Below are positions 8,964-17,260 of a stretch of 54,242 bases of DNA, piece after piece (position 1 is the stretch's first letter; every line of letters begins with the position of its first letter). A model generated the notes under the pieces. The model had not been told where the DNA came from, did not search any database, and saw nothing but the letters and a program-made list of their open reading frames with translations. The stretch lies in assembly GCA_902482035.1 (NCBI GenBank), contig CABSYW010000015.1, positions 1-54,242 of the forward strand, in the 5' to 3' direction. Origin of the DNA: an uncultured Collinsella sp. (lineage in GTDB: Bacteria > Actinomycetota > Coriobacteriia > Coriobacteriales > Coriobacteriaceae). Both the position numbers and the translations under genes were made by a program.

Positions 8964-9550
8964 TACTCGGCCTCCTTTGCAGCGACGGGCGCTGCGGGCT
9001 TCTCGGCAGGCGCGTCACCGGCAGCGTCAGTCCCGGCCCCCGCAGCCACAAACCCGTCCTCGCCCAGCTCAACGCCGCCATCCCAGGTAGCAGCGCCGCC
9101 CACGGTAAGCGGATCGCCGCCAGCACACATCACGGCCTCCTTCTGATCCAGGATGCCGCACGCCTCCACAATGGCATCGATCACGGTCTCGGGGCGAATG
9201 GCGCACCCGGGCGCGTACACGTCCACGGGAATCGCGCGGTCCACGCCACCGATCACGTTGTAGGCGTCGCGGAACACGCCACCCGAACACGCGCAGATGC
9301 CGCACGCCACCACGCACTTGGGCTCGAGCATCTGGTTGTAGATCTGGCGCACGACAGGCAGGTTCTGGGCATTGACCGACCCCGTCACCAAAAAGATATC
9401 CGCATGCTTGGGGTTGCCGGTGTTGACCACGCCAAAGCGCTCCGCATCGAACAGCGGCGTGAGCGAGGCCAGCACCTCGATATCGCATCCGTTGCAGCTC
9501 GAGCCGTCGTAATGAATAACCCACGGCGAGCGCGACATTTTATGATCCAT
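8963..9550 (-). CDS. echC: Ech hydrogenase small subunit (NuoB-like)
   Basis: A 195-residue electron-transfer subunit binding the proximal 4Fe-4S cluster. The family cysteines are visible in CNGCD (about residues 19-23), CGICACSGG (about 83-91) and PGC (about 113-115). The start has a good GGAGGCGG site, 12 bp after the EchA-EchB fusion gene. The last 45 residues (AAGAGTDAAGDAPAEKPAAP and flanks) are a low-complexity Ala/Pro/Glu tail beyond the usual NuoB core. A similar tail occurs on the next subunit, EchD, suggesting lineage-specific C-terminal growth in this operon. Confidence 0.92.
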   Translation of the reverse strand: MDHKMSRSPWVIHYDGSSCNGCDIEVLASLTPLFDAERFGVVNTGNPKHADIFLVTGSVNAQNLPVVRQIYNQMLEPKCVVACGICACSGGVFRDAYNVIGGVDRAIPVDVYAPGCAIRPETVIDAIVEACGILDQKEAVMCAGGDPLTVGGAATWDGGVELGEDGFVAAGAGTDAAGDAPAEKPAAPVAAKEAE

Positions 9551-9562
9551 GGATGCCGCCTC

Positions 9563-12445
9563 CTAAATAAACACGTCGACGAGGATGGGCATAAGGTTGA
9601 GTAGGCCAAACACCAGCGCCACGCCCCATCCGAGCCTAAAGCAGCTGCGCCAGGTGCTGCGTGCGAAGGTGTTGTCGATCAGGACCTCGACAAAATACGT
9701 CGCGGCCATCACGACCAGGGCTACGACCCAGCTCACCGGGTTGTTCCAAACAAAGAACATGCCCACCCACATCAAAAACAGCACGGTCTCGCACCAGTGC
9801 ATAAGGGTCATCTTGGCCAGCGTGCCGCCGCTCATCTCGGTGGCGACGCCCTGGACGATCTCCTGATGCGCGTGATGCGAGTACGAAAGGTCAAACGGCG
9901 ACTTGCGCAGCTTGATGGTAAGCACCGCGAGCAACGCGAGGAAAATGGGTGCGCTGTACACGATGATGGGGGCCGACTGCCCCGTCACGGCGATGGAATC
10001 GAAGCTGTCGGTGGCAAGGTACAGGCCCACGCTCATCAGCAGAACGGCGGGCTCGTAACTCATAACCTGCAGCAACTCACGGTCGGCGCCGACCTGGGCA
10101 AACGGGCTTTGCGTCGAGGCGGACGCCAACACCACAAAGATCGCGGCGAGGGTAACCATAAAAGCGCACAGCAGCGTGTTGGAGCCCGACACAAAGATGC
10201 CGCCGCCCACGACAGTGAAGATGAGCGCGCACGCCATGTAGGTATCGTCCATGGTGTTTACGCTGGCGGGGGCCTTGCGCAGCAGCTTGGCAACGTCGTA
10301 GAAGGGCTGCAGCAGACACGGACCCACGCGGCCCTGCATACGGGCCGAAAGTTTGCGGTCAACGCCGTCGATCAGGCCGCCCACAAGCGGCGCCAGCAGG
10401 GCAAACGCCACGGTGCCAATAAAAATGCCCACGACGCCCGAGCCTTCGAAATACTTGCCGCGCAGCACCGAGGGCGCGCTCATGGCAAGCCGCTCGGGCC
10501 CAATCCACGCGCAACACAGCAGCGCAAACAAGATAATGCTGCAGCACACGACGCTGCCCGCGGGGCCAATACGCTTCTCGCCAAGGGCGTCCTCCGAGTA
10601 CCAATTGCGCTTTTCGGCCTTTACCTCGCGACCCATCGAGCCGCGGAAATGGCGATATTTATCGGTTCCCACGCCCGAAAGATATACGTTTACGTGCGGT
10701 TTGTTGCTCACGCGGAATGAAGTCAGCAGCACCACAGCGATAAACGCCACGATAACCACCATCAGATACATGGCGTCCTTGCCAATAACGTATGGCACGC
10801 GGCCAAACACCATGGCCAAGTAAGGCGACACCAGACCGCTCGAGATAACCGGAAACGCCACGCAGCACAGAATCAGCAGCGCGGCGATGGTGTTGAGGGC
10901 CATCCATTCGGTCTTATGGACATTGACCTCAACGTTTTGAGCCGTGGGGTCGACGCCCGAAAGCTTGGCAAGCCACTTGCCCCAGAAGAAGAACGTCGCG
11001 GCCGAGCCAAAGGCCAGCACCATAATCATGAGCACGTTGCCGGTCTGCGCGAACGCCACCAGGGCGCCCCACTTGGACACGAGCATGCCAAACGGCGCCA
11101 CAAACATGCCCATGATGCCCAGCATCATCAGGCGCGTCAGGTGCGGCATGCGGCTGAACATACCGTCCATGTCCTCGATATTGCGGCTGCCGATATGATG
11201 CTCGGCCGTGCCCACGCACAGGAACAGCAGCGACTTTGCCACCGTGTGGAACAGGATCAGGAAGATGGCCGCCCATACGGCCTCGGGCGCGCCGACACCC
11301 AAGCAAGCACTGATGAGGCCCAAGTTGGAAATGGTGGAGTACGCGAGCACGCGCTTGGCATTGCTCTGCGAGATGGCCATAAGGGCAGCGAGCAAAAACG
11401 TGATGGCGCCCACGCTCGTGACCATAAAGCCGGTCACGGGATAGATGGCATAGAGCGGGCTCAGCTTGACCATCAGGAACACGCCGGCTTTGACCATGGT
11501 TGACGAGTGCAGCAGGGCGCTCGTGGGCGTGGGGGCAACCATGGCACCCAACAGCCAAGTGTGGAACGGCATCTGTGCGGCCTTGGTGAGCGCGGCGAGC
11601 GACAACAGGATGACCGGCATCACCAGCAGCGCGGACTGCGCGGTTCCGGCGCCGGAAAGCTCAATCATGCCCGAGATGGTCAGCGGCATGCCGTTAACGT
11701 GCAGGTACATGAGTCCGGCCAAAAACGCGATGCCGCCCAGCATGTTGAGGATGATCTGGTTAAAGGCGTTCTTGATGGCCTCGGGCGTGCGCGTATAGCC
11801 AATCATAAGGAACGAGCACACGGTGGTGATTTCCCAGCCGCAGAACAGCCACTCAAGGTTGTCGCTCGTCACGATGACGAACATGGCCGAGAGGAACAGG
11901 AACATAAGCGCCAGGAACTGCGGACGACGGTCGGGCGCGGTCTGCCCGCGCAGCGCGGCCTCGTGCTCATCATGGGCCTGGAAGTCCTTCATGTAGCCCA
12001 AAGCGTAGATACAGATAAGGCTGCCGACGATGCCGACGGCGAGGACCATGATCACGCTCATGTAGTCTAGGTAGAGCAGCGTCGCCGTGACGGCTTCGGC
12101 CGCAGGCAGCGTCATGGCCGCAAAGACGAGCGAGCCCACCAGCTGGACTATGCCGAGCACCGTGGTAAGCACGCTCTTATATTTGTGCGCGTTGTACAGG
12201 ATGACGGCGCACAGAATTACGTCGATGACGGAGCTGATGATCGAGAGCGCATGCGAGGTACCGGGGGCAATCTCAAAGCTCTGCGGACCCGTGCAAAAAA
12301 ACATGACGGCGACTACAACTGTCACCGCCATGATAATGCCGGAGCCTATGAGTCCCACCGCATCGCGGGCGCGGTCACCGCGCGCGAGCAGCATGCCCAG
12401 CGCCGGTACCAGCGGAAACAGGGTAAGGAAATACAGTAGCGTCAT
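9563..12445 (-). CDS. echAB: Fused Ech membrane subunits: NuoL/Mrp antiporter-like plus NuoH-like
   Basis: A single 960-residue membrane protein. The first about 620 residues are a NuoL/MrpA/EchA-type antiporter-like subunit with the proton-channel signature region WLLGAMVAPTPTSALLHSST and many hydrophobic helices. Residues about 650-960 are a NuoH/EchB-type subunit with ARMQGRVGPC and SPFDLSYSHHAHQEIVQG. In most Ech operons these are two genes. Here no stop or start separates them, and the join is a hydrophilic stretch around GREVKAEKRNWYSEDALGEK. As first gene of the operon it supplies the membrane arm that couples hydrogen evolution to ion translocation. The start has a GGGGGAG site. A sequencing error joining two genes is possible but unlikely, since the frame is clean. 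Confidence 0.9.
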   Translation of the reverse strand: MTLLYFLTLFPLVPALGMLLARGDRARDAVGLIGSGIIMAVTVVVAVMFFCTGPQSFEIAPGTSHALSIISSVIDVILCAVILYNAHKYKSVLTTVLGIVQLVGSLVFAAMTLPAAEAVTATLLYLDYMSVIMVLAVGIVGSLICIYALGYMKDFQAHDEHEAALRGQTAPDRRPQFLALMFLFLSAMFVIVTSDNLEWLFCGWEITTVCSFLMIGYTRTPEAIKNAFNQIILNMLGGIAFLAGLMYLHVNGMPLTISGMIELSGAGTAQSALLVMPVILLSLAALTKAAQMPFHTWLLGAMVAPTPTSALLHSSTMVKAGVFLMVKLSPLYAIYPVTGFMVTSVGAITFLLAALMAISQSNAKRVLAYSTISNLGLISACLGVGAPEAVWAAIFLILFHTVAKSLLFLCVGTAEHHIGSRNIEDMDGMFSRMPHLTRLMMLGIMGMFVAPFGMLVSKWGALVAFAQTGNVLMIMVLAFGSAATFFFWGKWLAKLSGVDPTAQNVEVNVHKTEWMALNTIAALLILCCVAFPVISSGLVSPYLAMVFGRVPYVIGKDAMYLMVVIVAFIAVVLLTSFRVSNKPHVNVYLSGVGTDKYRHFRGSMGREVKAEKRNWYSEDALGEKRIGPAGSVVCCSIILFALLCCAWIGPERLAMSAPSVLRGKYFEGSGVVGIFIGTVAFALLAPLVGGLIDGVDRKLSARMQGRVGPCLLQPFYDVAKLLRKAPASVNTMDDTYMACALIFTVVGGGIFVSGSNTLLCAFMVTLAAIFVVLASASTQSPFAQVGADRELLQVMSYEPAVLLMSVGLYLATDSFDSIAVTGQSAPIIVYSAPIFLALLAVLTIKLRKSPFDLSYSHHAHQEIVQGVATEMSGGTLAKMTLMHWCETVLFLMWVGMFFVWNNPVSWVVALVVMAATYFVEVLIDNTFARSTWRSCFRLGWGVALVFGLLNLMPILVDVFI

Positions 12446-12590
12446 ACCATCACTCCCCCATGCAAAAACGCTGCAATTGTTTAACGTTATAGCTCAATTG
12501 ATGAGTAGCGGCGGCGGGTTTTCGGTCAACTGGGGAGTTTTAGGCGTACGGGGCAAGGGCACGTCCGCTTTGGAGCAGAGAGGCGGCAAG

Positions 12591-12614
12591 AAAAAATGCG
12601 CCCCTGTGGGCGCA
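12591..12614 (-). terminator. Intrinsic terminator of the HTH gene
   Basis: On the minus strand a 7-bp stem (TGCGCCC/GGGCGCA) with a 4-nt loop is followed by six U residues (12591-12596 are A on the plus strand). It begins 13 bp after the stop codon at 12627. Confidence 0.8.
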
Positions 12615-12626
12615 CCATCCCGTTTG

Positions 12627-13007
12627 CTATTCCGCCTTTTTAACGCGCGGCTTATCGACCAGTGCGGCCTCACCGCTCTCGCGGTACTGACGGCACCAAG
12701 CCTTGACCGAAGACTCGCTGGGAATCTTGTGCTTGATCATGGCCTCGCGAACCGTTAAGCCGTTTTCCAGACGGTCCTTAACCACAGCGAGCTTTACGTC
12801 GTACGAATAGGTGTGATGATGCGAACCGGCATTGAGAACGGCGTCGGCACCGCCCACGGCATACGCGCGGGCCCACTGACGAGCCGTGGCCTGGGGAATG
12901 CCAAGCTCCGCGGCGAGGGCGCGATGACCGACCCCCTCTTGAAGGATCTCGACGGCGCGCTGCCTAACCTCGGGCGCATGCGTGCGAGTCCTAGTTGCTT
13001 CCGACAT
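12627..13007 (-). CDS. Orphan helix-turn-helix protein, IS3-OrfA-like
   Basis: A 126-residue protein with two successive HTH units: about residues 12-55 (RQRAVEILQEGVGHRALAAE, then GIPQATARQWARAY) and about 68-112 (KLAVVKDRLENGLTVREAM, then SVKAWCRQY). This doubled arrangement resembles the DNA-binding half of IS3-family OrfA or related transposase-derived regulators. No catalytic DDE partner is encoded nearby and no inverted repeats bracket the gene. It may therefore be a domesticated regulator or a transposase fragment. ATG at 13007 was chosen; an in-frame GTG at 13016 is possible. It has its own terminator and lies directly upstream of the ech operon, but a regulatory role there is only a guess. 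Confidence 0.7.
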   Translation of the reverse strand: MSEATRTRTHAPEVRQRAVEILQEGVGHRALAAELGIPQATARQWARAYAVGGADAVLNAGSHHHTYSYDVKLAVVKDRLENGLTVREAMIKHKIPSESSVKAWCRQYRESGEAALVDKPRVKKAE

Positions 13008-13345
13008 ACCTGCCACTTCTTAGCCTTAACCGTTAATCTGCTTTCTTACGTGCAAGTTAGATAGTAGCATTTTACCGTTTGCTCAAAGCAGTTAATTAAA
13101 ATAGACGCGGCGTTATCTGGGCATTTGGCACCAAATTACGACATTTCTTTATCGATTATTTACGCTGGTAGCTGACTCGCAGCTAATCGTCATTCGCTTG
13201 TCAACATAATTGGCATCTCTTTATGTCCTTTGGTATAGAGGATATAGTTATTAACCCCTCCCTCAATAATTTTGAGTGATCTGCAAGACAGTAGACGTCC
13301 TCACTCCTCATGATTACCGCGCATTGCCGTCCACCGGAGCAAAAC
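13008..13345. other. AT-rich gap without a recognisable gene
   Basis: This stretch is clearly more AT-rich than its surroundings, especially about 13060-13310. It probably contains the promoter of the HTH gene on the minus strand. The only open frames are short, lack ribosome sites and show no family resemblance. It may be a decayed insertion. Confidence 0.4.
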
Positions 13346-13381
13346 AAAAAGGGCGGGACCTGCTGCGCTTGCAGGCCCCGC
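13346..13381 (-). terminator. Intrinsic terminator of the flavin oxidoreductase gene
   Basis: On the minus strand an 11-bp GC-rich stem (GCGGGGCCTGC pairing with GCAGGTCCCGC, one wobble) is followed by CCUUUUUG. It lies 75 bp beyond the stop codon at 13457. Confidence 0.8.
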
Positions 13382-13456
13382 ACCGGTTGACACCCGACGG
13401 GACACAGCCGGGCGAGGCGGATCCGTGCTACCGCCCCGCCTGGCCGCGATGTTCAA

Positions 13457-15487
13457 CTACAGCTCGTTGGCCGCGTGATACGCCGTGCGAATGGCGCTCG
13501 CGATGTCGGCGGTGCGCTCACCCGAGCAGTCGCCCACGCAGGTCACGGGCACCGTCACGCCATCCAGGTCAAACGCGTTGGCCTTGGAGCCCACGGCCAT
13601 CACCACGTAATCGCAGGCGATCTTCACCGGCTCCTCGGCGCCGTCCTCGGTGGTGCGAACAGCCTCCACGCCCTCGTCGGTAATGGCGGTCAGGCGGGTC
13701 TTCACGTGCTGCTCCACGTTGTGCTCTGCAAAGTCGCTCATAATCAGCGGCAGAATGGTCTCGGACTCGCCCGCGGCAATCTTGTCGAGCATCTCGACGA
13801 TCGCCACCTCGCAGCCGTGCTGCAGCAGATACTCGGCAGTCTCGGTGCCCACCAGGCCACCGCCAATGACGGCGACGCGACCGCTGAGCTCCACCTTGCC
13901 GGCCAGTACGTCCCAGCTCGAGACGACCTTCTCCGAATCGGCACCCGGAACGGGGATGACCACGTCGTGTGCGCCTACGGCCACAATCGCAGCGTCGGCG
14001 GCGTTGAGGTCCTCAGCGGTAGCGGCATGACTGAGCTCAACCTTCACGCCCAGGCTAGGCAGAATCTTCTCGTAGTACTCGACCGAGCGCATAATCTCGT
14101 CCTTGCGCGGAGGCGCAGCCGCCAGCACAATCTGGCCGCCCAGATGATCGCTCGCCTCGTAGACGGTCACGTCGTAGCCGCGCTTGGCCGCCACGCGCGC
14201 GGCCTCCAGGCCGGCGATGCCGCCGCCCACCACGGCGATCTTCTTGTCGCCCTCGCCCGGCTTGATGGCGATGGTCGCCTCGTCGCCGTTCTCGGCGTTG
14301 AGCACGCACGAGATGTACTTGCGGTTTTGAATCGCGTCGACGCAGCCCTTGTTGCAGTTGAGGCACTCGCGGATGGGCTCGCCCGTGGCGGCCTTCAGCG
14401 CAATGTCGGGGTCGCACATGAGCGAACGGCCATAGGCGATGATGTCGGCCGAGCCATCCTCCAGGATCTTCTCGCCGGCCTCGACCGAGACAACACGGCC
14501 CACGGTTGCCACCGGCACGGAGACCAGGGCCTTGACGCGCTCGGCCACGGGCAGCGTCCAGTTGTAGGGCATGGCGCCCATGGGCGGAATGGTGTCGCCC
14601 ATGTTGCCGGTGTGGTTGGCCTGTGCGACCTGGATCATGTCGATGCCCGCGCCCTCGAGCAGCTTGGCGAACTCGCAGGCCTCGTCGGGTAGCAGGCCGC
14701 CCTTGCCGCGCGGCGTGCCGTCGGGGTTCTCCATGATCACGGGGAGCTTGTACTCCACCATCAGCTGCGGCGCGGCTTCCTTAATGGCAGCGACGACCTC
14801 CAGCGCATAGCGAACGCGGTTCTCGAACGAACCACCGTACTCGTCGGTGCGCTGGTTGAGGATGGCCGAGCACAGCGAACCCACCAAGCGGTCGCCGTGG
14901 ACCTCGATGGCGTCGATGCCGGCCTGCTGCGCGCGAGCGGCCGAGGCAGCGATGACCTCCTTGATCTGGGTGAGCTGCTCTACGCTCGCCTCGTTCACAA
15001 AGTGCTGCATGTCGTGATGCAGCTTGGCGTAGGCCTGGTTGCGGATCTCGTTGGACTCGGCCATCTTGGCGGCAAAGGTCTCCTCGTCGCCGGCGGCCTT
15101 GGCCTCCTGCGCGGCCTTGGCGGCGGCCATGGAACCCATGACCATGCGGCCGACACCGGGCACATCGTACTCGGGGTGGAACAGCTGCAGCGCGACCTTG
15201 GCGCCGTGCTTGTGGACGGCATCGGCCAGCGCCTTAAACGTGGGGATCTGGGCGTCGGTTGCCAGCTTGGGCGTGGGGCTTGCGGTCATGACGGGAGCGA
15301 CGTCGCCGATGACGATGTAGCTCACGCCGCCACGGGCCAAGCGCTCGTAAAAAGCCAGGCTGCGCTCGCCGATGGAACCGTCGCGCTCCTCGTAGCCGGT
15401 GGTCAGCGGCGGAAACATAATGCGGTTCTTGAGCTCAAGGGGACCAACCGTAATGGGCTGGAGCAGCTTGGATGCAGGTGCGGTCAT
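13457..15487 (-). CDS. NADH:flavin oxidoreductase / 2,4-dienoyl-CoA reductase family (FadH/BaiCD-like)
   Basis: A 676-residue Old-Yellow-Enzyme-plus-flavoprotein reductase. Residues about 10-350 form the FMN TIM barrel (GPLELKNRIMFPPL at the start, EVHGDRLVGSL mid-barrel). The 4Fe-4S ligands are in CLNCNKGC and a later Cys (about residues 359-380). The FAD and NAD(P) sites have IAVVGGGIAGLEAARVA and VAVIGGGLVGTETAEYL. Homologues reduce enoyl groups of fatty acids, bile-acid intermediates or plant compounds; the substrate here cannot be told. ATG at 15487 is preferred because AGAGAGGA lies 6 nt upstream; the ATG at 15493 has no spacing. It is monocistronic, with a phased repeat array upstream. 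Confidence 0.88.
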   Translation of the reverse strand: MTAPASKLLQPITVGPLELKNRIMFPPLTTGYEERDGSIGERSLAFYERLARGGVSYIVIGDVAPVMTASPTPKLATDAQIPTFKALADAVHKHGAKVALQLFHPEYDVPGVGRMVMGSMAAAKAAQEAKAAGDEETFAAKMAESNEIRNQAYAKLHHDMQHFVNEASVEQLTQIKEVIAASAARAQQAGIDAIEVHGDRLVGSLCSAILNQRTDEYGGSFENRVRYALEVVAAIKEAAPQLMVEYKLPVIMENPDGTPRGKGGLLPDEACEFAKLLEGAGIDMIQVAQANHTGNMGDTIPPMGAMPYNWTLPVAERVKALVSVPVATVGRVVSVEAGEKILEDGSADIIAYGRSLMCDPDIALKAATGEPIRECLNCNKGCVDAIQNRKYISCVLNAENGDEATIAIKPGEGDKKIAVVGGGIAGLEAARVAAKRGYDVTVYEASDHLGGQIVLAAAPPRKDEIMRSVEYYEKILPSLGVKVELSHAATAEDLNAADAAIVAVGAHDVVIPVPGADSEKVVSSWDVLAGKVELSGRVAVIGGGLVGTETAEYLLQHGCEVAIVEMLDKIAAGESETILPLIMSDFAEHNVEQHVKTRLTAITDEGVEAVRTTEDGAEEPVKIACDYVVMAVGSKANAFDLDGVTVPVTCVGDCSGERTADIASAIRTAYHAANEL

Positions 15488-15629
15488 GGACATTCCTCTC
15501 TTGTAGGCGCGGCGGCGATGATGCCGCGTAGTTGTCTAGAGGATATGGCATGGGGGCACAGCGGCACAACGGAAATCGGCGAATATCAGGTGGCGGCAGG
15601 TGGATGGGGCGGGGCGGCCCGTCGGTTTG

Positions 15630-15926
15630 TCTCAATCTGTAACAACCACTCGGCAAAACCGGGTCTTGCTGTTACAAATCAAGATATTCCTCTCAACCCA
15701 TCCTCAACAATCTAGATCTGTAACATCTAGACCTACTTTTGACCCCAACCTGTTACAGATCGAGACAAACCAAACCCGCCTGCTAGAAAAGCTCAATCTA
15801 TAACAACAACTCGGCAAAATCCGTTCCTCGTGTTACAGATTTAGACAAACACGACCCAACCCACCGGTATATCTCGATCTGTAACACCTAGCCGCCCAAA
15901 TCGGGTCTAGATGTTACAGATCGAGA
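15630..15926. repeat. Phased array 1: eight 15-bp repeats in alternating orientation
   Basis: Copies of TCTCAATCTGTAACA and of its reverse complement TGTTACAGATCGAGA (with substitutions) alternate strictly. They start at 15630, 15670, 15711, 15751, 15791, 15831, 15872 and 15912. Spacing is 40 or 41 bp throughout and every linker is 25 or 26 bp. Pairs form four dyads. Within dyads the 25-bp linker is partly self-complementary (for example ACTCGG-CAAAA-CCGGGT in the first), so each dyad could fold as a long hairpin. Linkers between dyads show no such pairing. The array is upstream of the flavin oxidoreductase gene. Confidence 0.93.
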
Positions 15927-15974
15927 TTTTGTTTGAGAGGCCGAGAATTGGACCGAAAACACGGTCCCGAAATA

Positions 15975-16006
15975 ACAAAAAAGCTCGCCGGCTAGGCCGA
16001 CGAGCT
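15975..16006 (-). terminator. Terminator of tRNA-fMet
   Basis: On the minus strand AGCTCGTCGGC pairs with GCCGGCGAGCT (one mismatch) across a 3-nt loop and is followed by a U-rich run. It begins 10 nt past the tRNA 3' end. Confidence 0.85.
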
Positions 16007-16015
16007 GCAAGTTCT

Positions 16016-16092
16016 TGGTCGCGGGGGCAGGATTTGAACCTACGACCTCCGGGTTATGAGCCCGGCGAGCTACCAGACTGCTCCACCCCGCA
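16016..16092 (-). tRNA. tRNA-Met(CAT), initiator type
   Basis: A 77-nt cloverleaf with encoded CCA, anticodon CAT and T-loop GGTTCAAATCC. The anticodon stem has three consecutive G:C pairs next to the loop (GGG-CTCATAA-CCC), the hallmark of initiator tRNA. The first acceptor pair is U1:G72, a weak pair in place of the usual C1:A72 mismatch of bacterial initiators. Confidence 0.95.
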
Positions 16093-16123
16093 ATGTCTGG
16101 GCGCCTCATGTGCGCAAGAAAGA

Positions 16124-16152
16124 ATATTACGCGGGAGTTCGGTAAACGGCAA
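16124..16152 (-). promoter_or_regulatory. Promoter of tRNA-fMet
   Basis: On the minus strand TTGCCG (16152-16147) and TAATAT (16129-16124) are separated by exactly 17 bp and lie 31 bp upstream of the tRNA 5' end. This is a good vegetative sigma-factor match. Confidence 0.75.
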
Positions 16153-16288
16153 GGAAAATCTCGTAGAGCATAATTCCTTCATATTTAAACCCCTCAGCCC
16201 CTATCACCGTAAACGAATCGCAGCCGAGCGCCGTCGACGGCACGTATACAATGGTGCGCGTCCTTTTATGCCAACACTGGGAGTAGAC

Positions 16289-17062
16289 ATGCTGCTCGCT
16301 ATCGATATGGGAAACACGCAGACGGCCATGGGCCTGTTTGACGGAGACGAGCTGGTGCAGTCGTGGCGCATGCCCACCGACCGCTCTTATACCGCCGACG
16401 AGATCCATGTGCGCCTGATGGGTTTCTTTAAAATGTACGGCCTTTCGCTCGACGCGGTCGACGCGATCGCCTTTGCGGGCGTGGTGCCGCAGCTCTCGCG
16501 CGAATGGCACGCCGTGGCCGACCGCATTGCCGCGGACGCCATCGTCATCGGGCCGCAGACGGCCGCGGTGACCAAGCTGCGCGCGGCGCGCCCCCAGGCC
16601 GTAGGTGCCGATCGCGTCGCCAACGCCGTTGCGGCCGAGACTTTCTACGGCGCGCCGGCAATCGTGGTGGACTTTGGCACCGCGACCAATATCGACGTCA
16701 TCGATGAGGACGGTTATTACATTGGCGGAGCGATCGCGCCGGGCATCCGCATCTCCATGGACGCGCTTGCCGCCCGTGCCGCCAAGCTCGCCAGCGTGCC
16801 GCTCGAGGCACCCGAGCACGCCATCGGCCGCGACACCGAGGAATGCATCAAGGTCGGCGCCGTGGTGGGCGCCGCCGCCATGGCCGAGGGCCTGGTCGCG
16901 CGCATGAAGCGCGAGCTGGGTCGTGAGGACGCCACGGTTATCGCCACAGGCGGTCTCGCCAGCATCGTCGCCGATTCGACCGATGCCTTCGACGTGGTCG
17001 ACGGACAGCTCACCATCAAGGGTATCTGCGAAATCTACCGCCGCATGCAGGAGCTGGGATAG
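16289..17062 (+). CDS. coaX: Type III pantothenate kinase
   Basis: Phosphorylates pantothenate with ATP, the first step of coenzyme A synthesis. The 257-residue length is normal for CoaX. Motifs include the N-terminal phosphate loop LLAIDMGNTQTAMG, the central IVVDFGTATNIDVID, GGAIAPGI and TVIATGGLA near the C-terminus. ATG at 16289 follows GGGAG by 5 nt. An in-frame ATG at 16268 would add seven residues and is less well placed. A TATACAAT box at 16245-16252 may be its -10 region. The reading frame stays open upstream across the tRNA, but that part is antisense and not coding. Confidence 0.95.
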   Translation: MLLAIDMGNTQTAMGLFDGDELVQSWRMPTDRSYTADEIHVRLMGFFKMYGLSLDAVDAIAFAGVVPQLSREWHAVADRIAADAIVIGPQTAAVTKLRAARPQAVGADRVANAVAAETFYGAPAIVVDFGTATNIDVIDEDGYYIGGAIAPGIRISMDALAARAAKLASVPLEAPEHAIGRDTEECIKVGAVVGAAAMAEGLVARMKRELGREDATVIATGGLASIVADSTDAFDVVDGQLTIKGICEIYRRMQELG

Positions 17063-17119
17063 AGCAGGGGCTTAAGTCGAGCACGCCCGATGCCACAGTC
17101 CCCGCAAAGGCTCGCCAAG

Positions 17120-17162
17120 CCTATTCCTCAAAATCGAAAAATTTTCAGTTTTGAGGAATAGG
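17120..17162. repeat. 14-bp inverted repeat between convergent genes
   Basis: CCTATTCCTCAAAA (17120-17133) and its exact complement (17149-17162) flank a 15-nt A/T-rich loop. Placed 57 bp after coaX and before the 3' end of the convergent biotin-ligase-like gene. It could stop transcription in both directions. Confidence 0.6.
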
Positions 17163-17260
17163 GCGCTGGCAACCCATTCCCCAGATAGGCGAAACCCTCC
17201 CCGGCGCAGGCCGAGGAGGGTCTTGTTGTCATCGTTGTCTTTGAGCGCTGGTGCCTCGCG

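Noticed and set aside
9797..10720. 307-codon plus-strand frame inside the Ech fusion gene
   Set aside because: Antisense to conserved membrane helices; His/Arg-rich composition typical of shadow frames.
13201..13383. 60-codon minus-strand frame
   Set aside because: Overlaps the terminator of the flavin oxidoreductase gene and has no supported start.
15630..15926. CRISPR array
   Set aside because: Repeats are only 15 bp, alternate in orientation, some linkers are related to each other and no cas genes are present.
15911..16288. N-terminal extension of coaX through the tRNA region
   Set aside because: The extension is antisense to tRNA-fMet and its promoter; CoaX length and the ribosome site fix the start at 16289.
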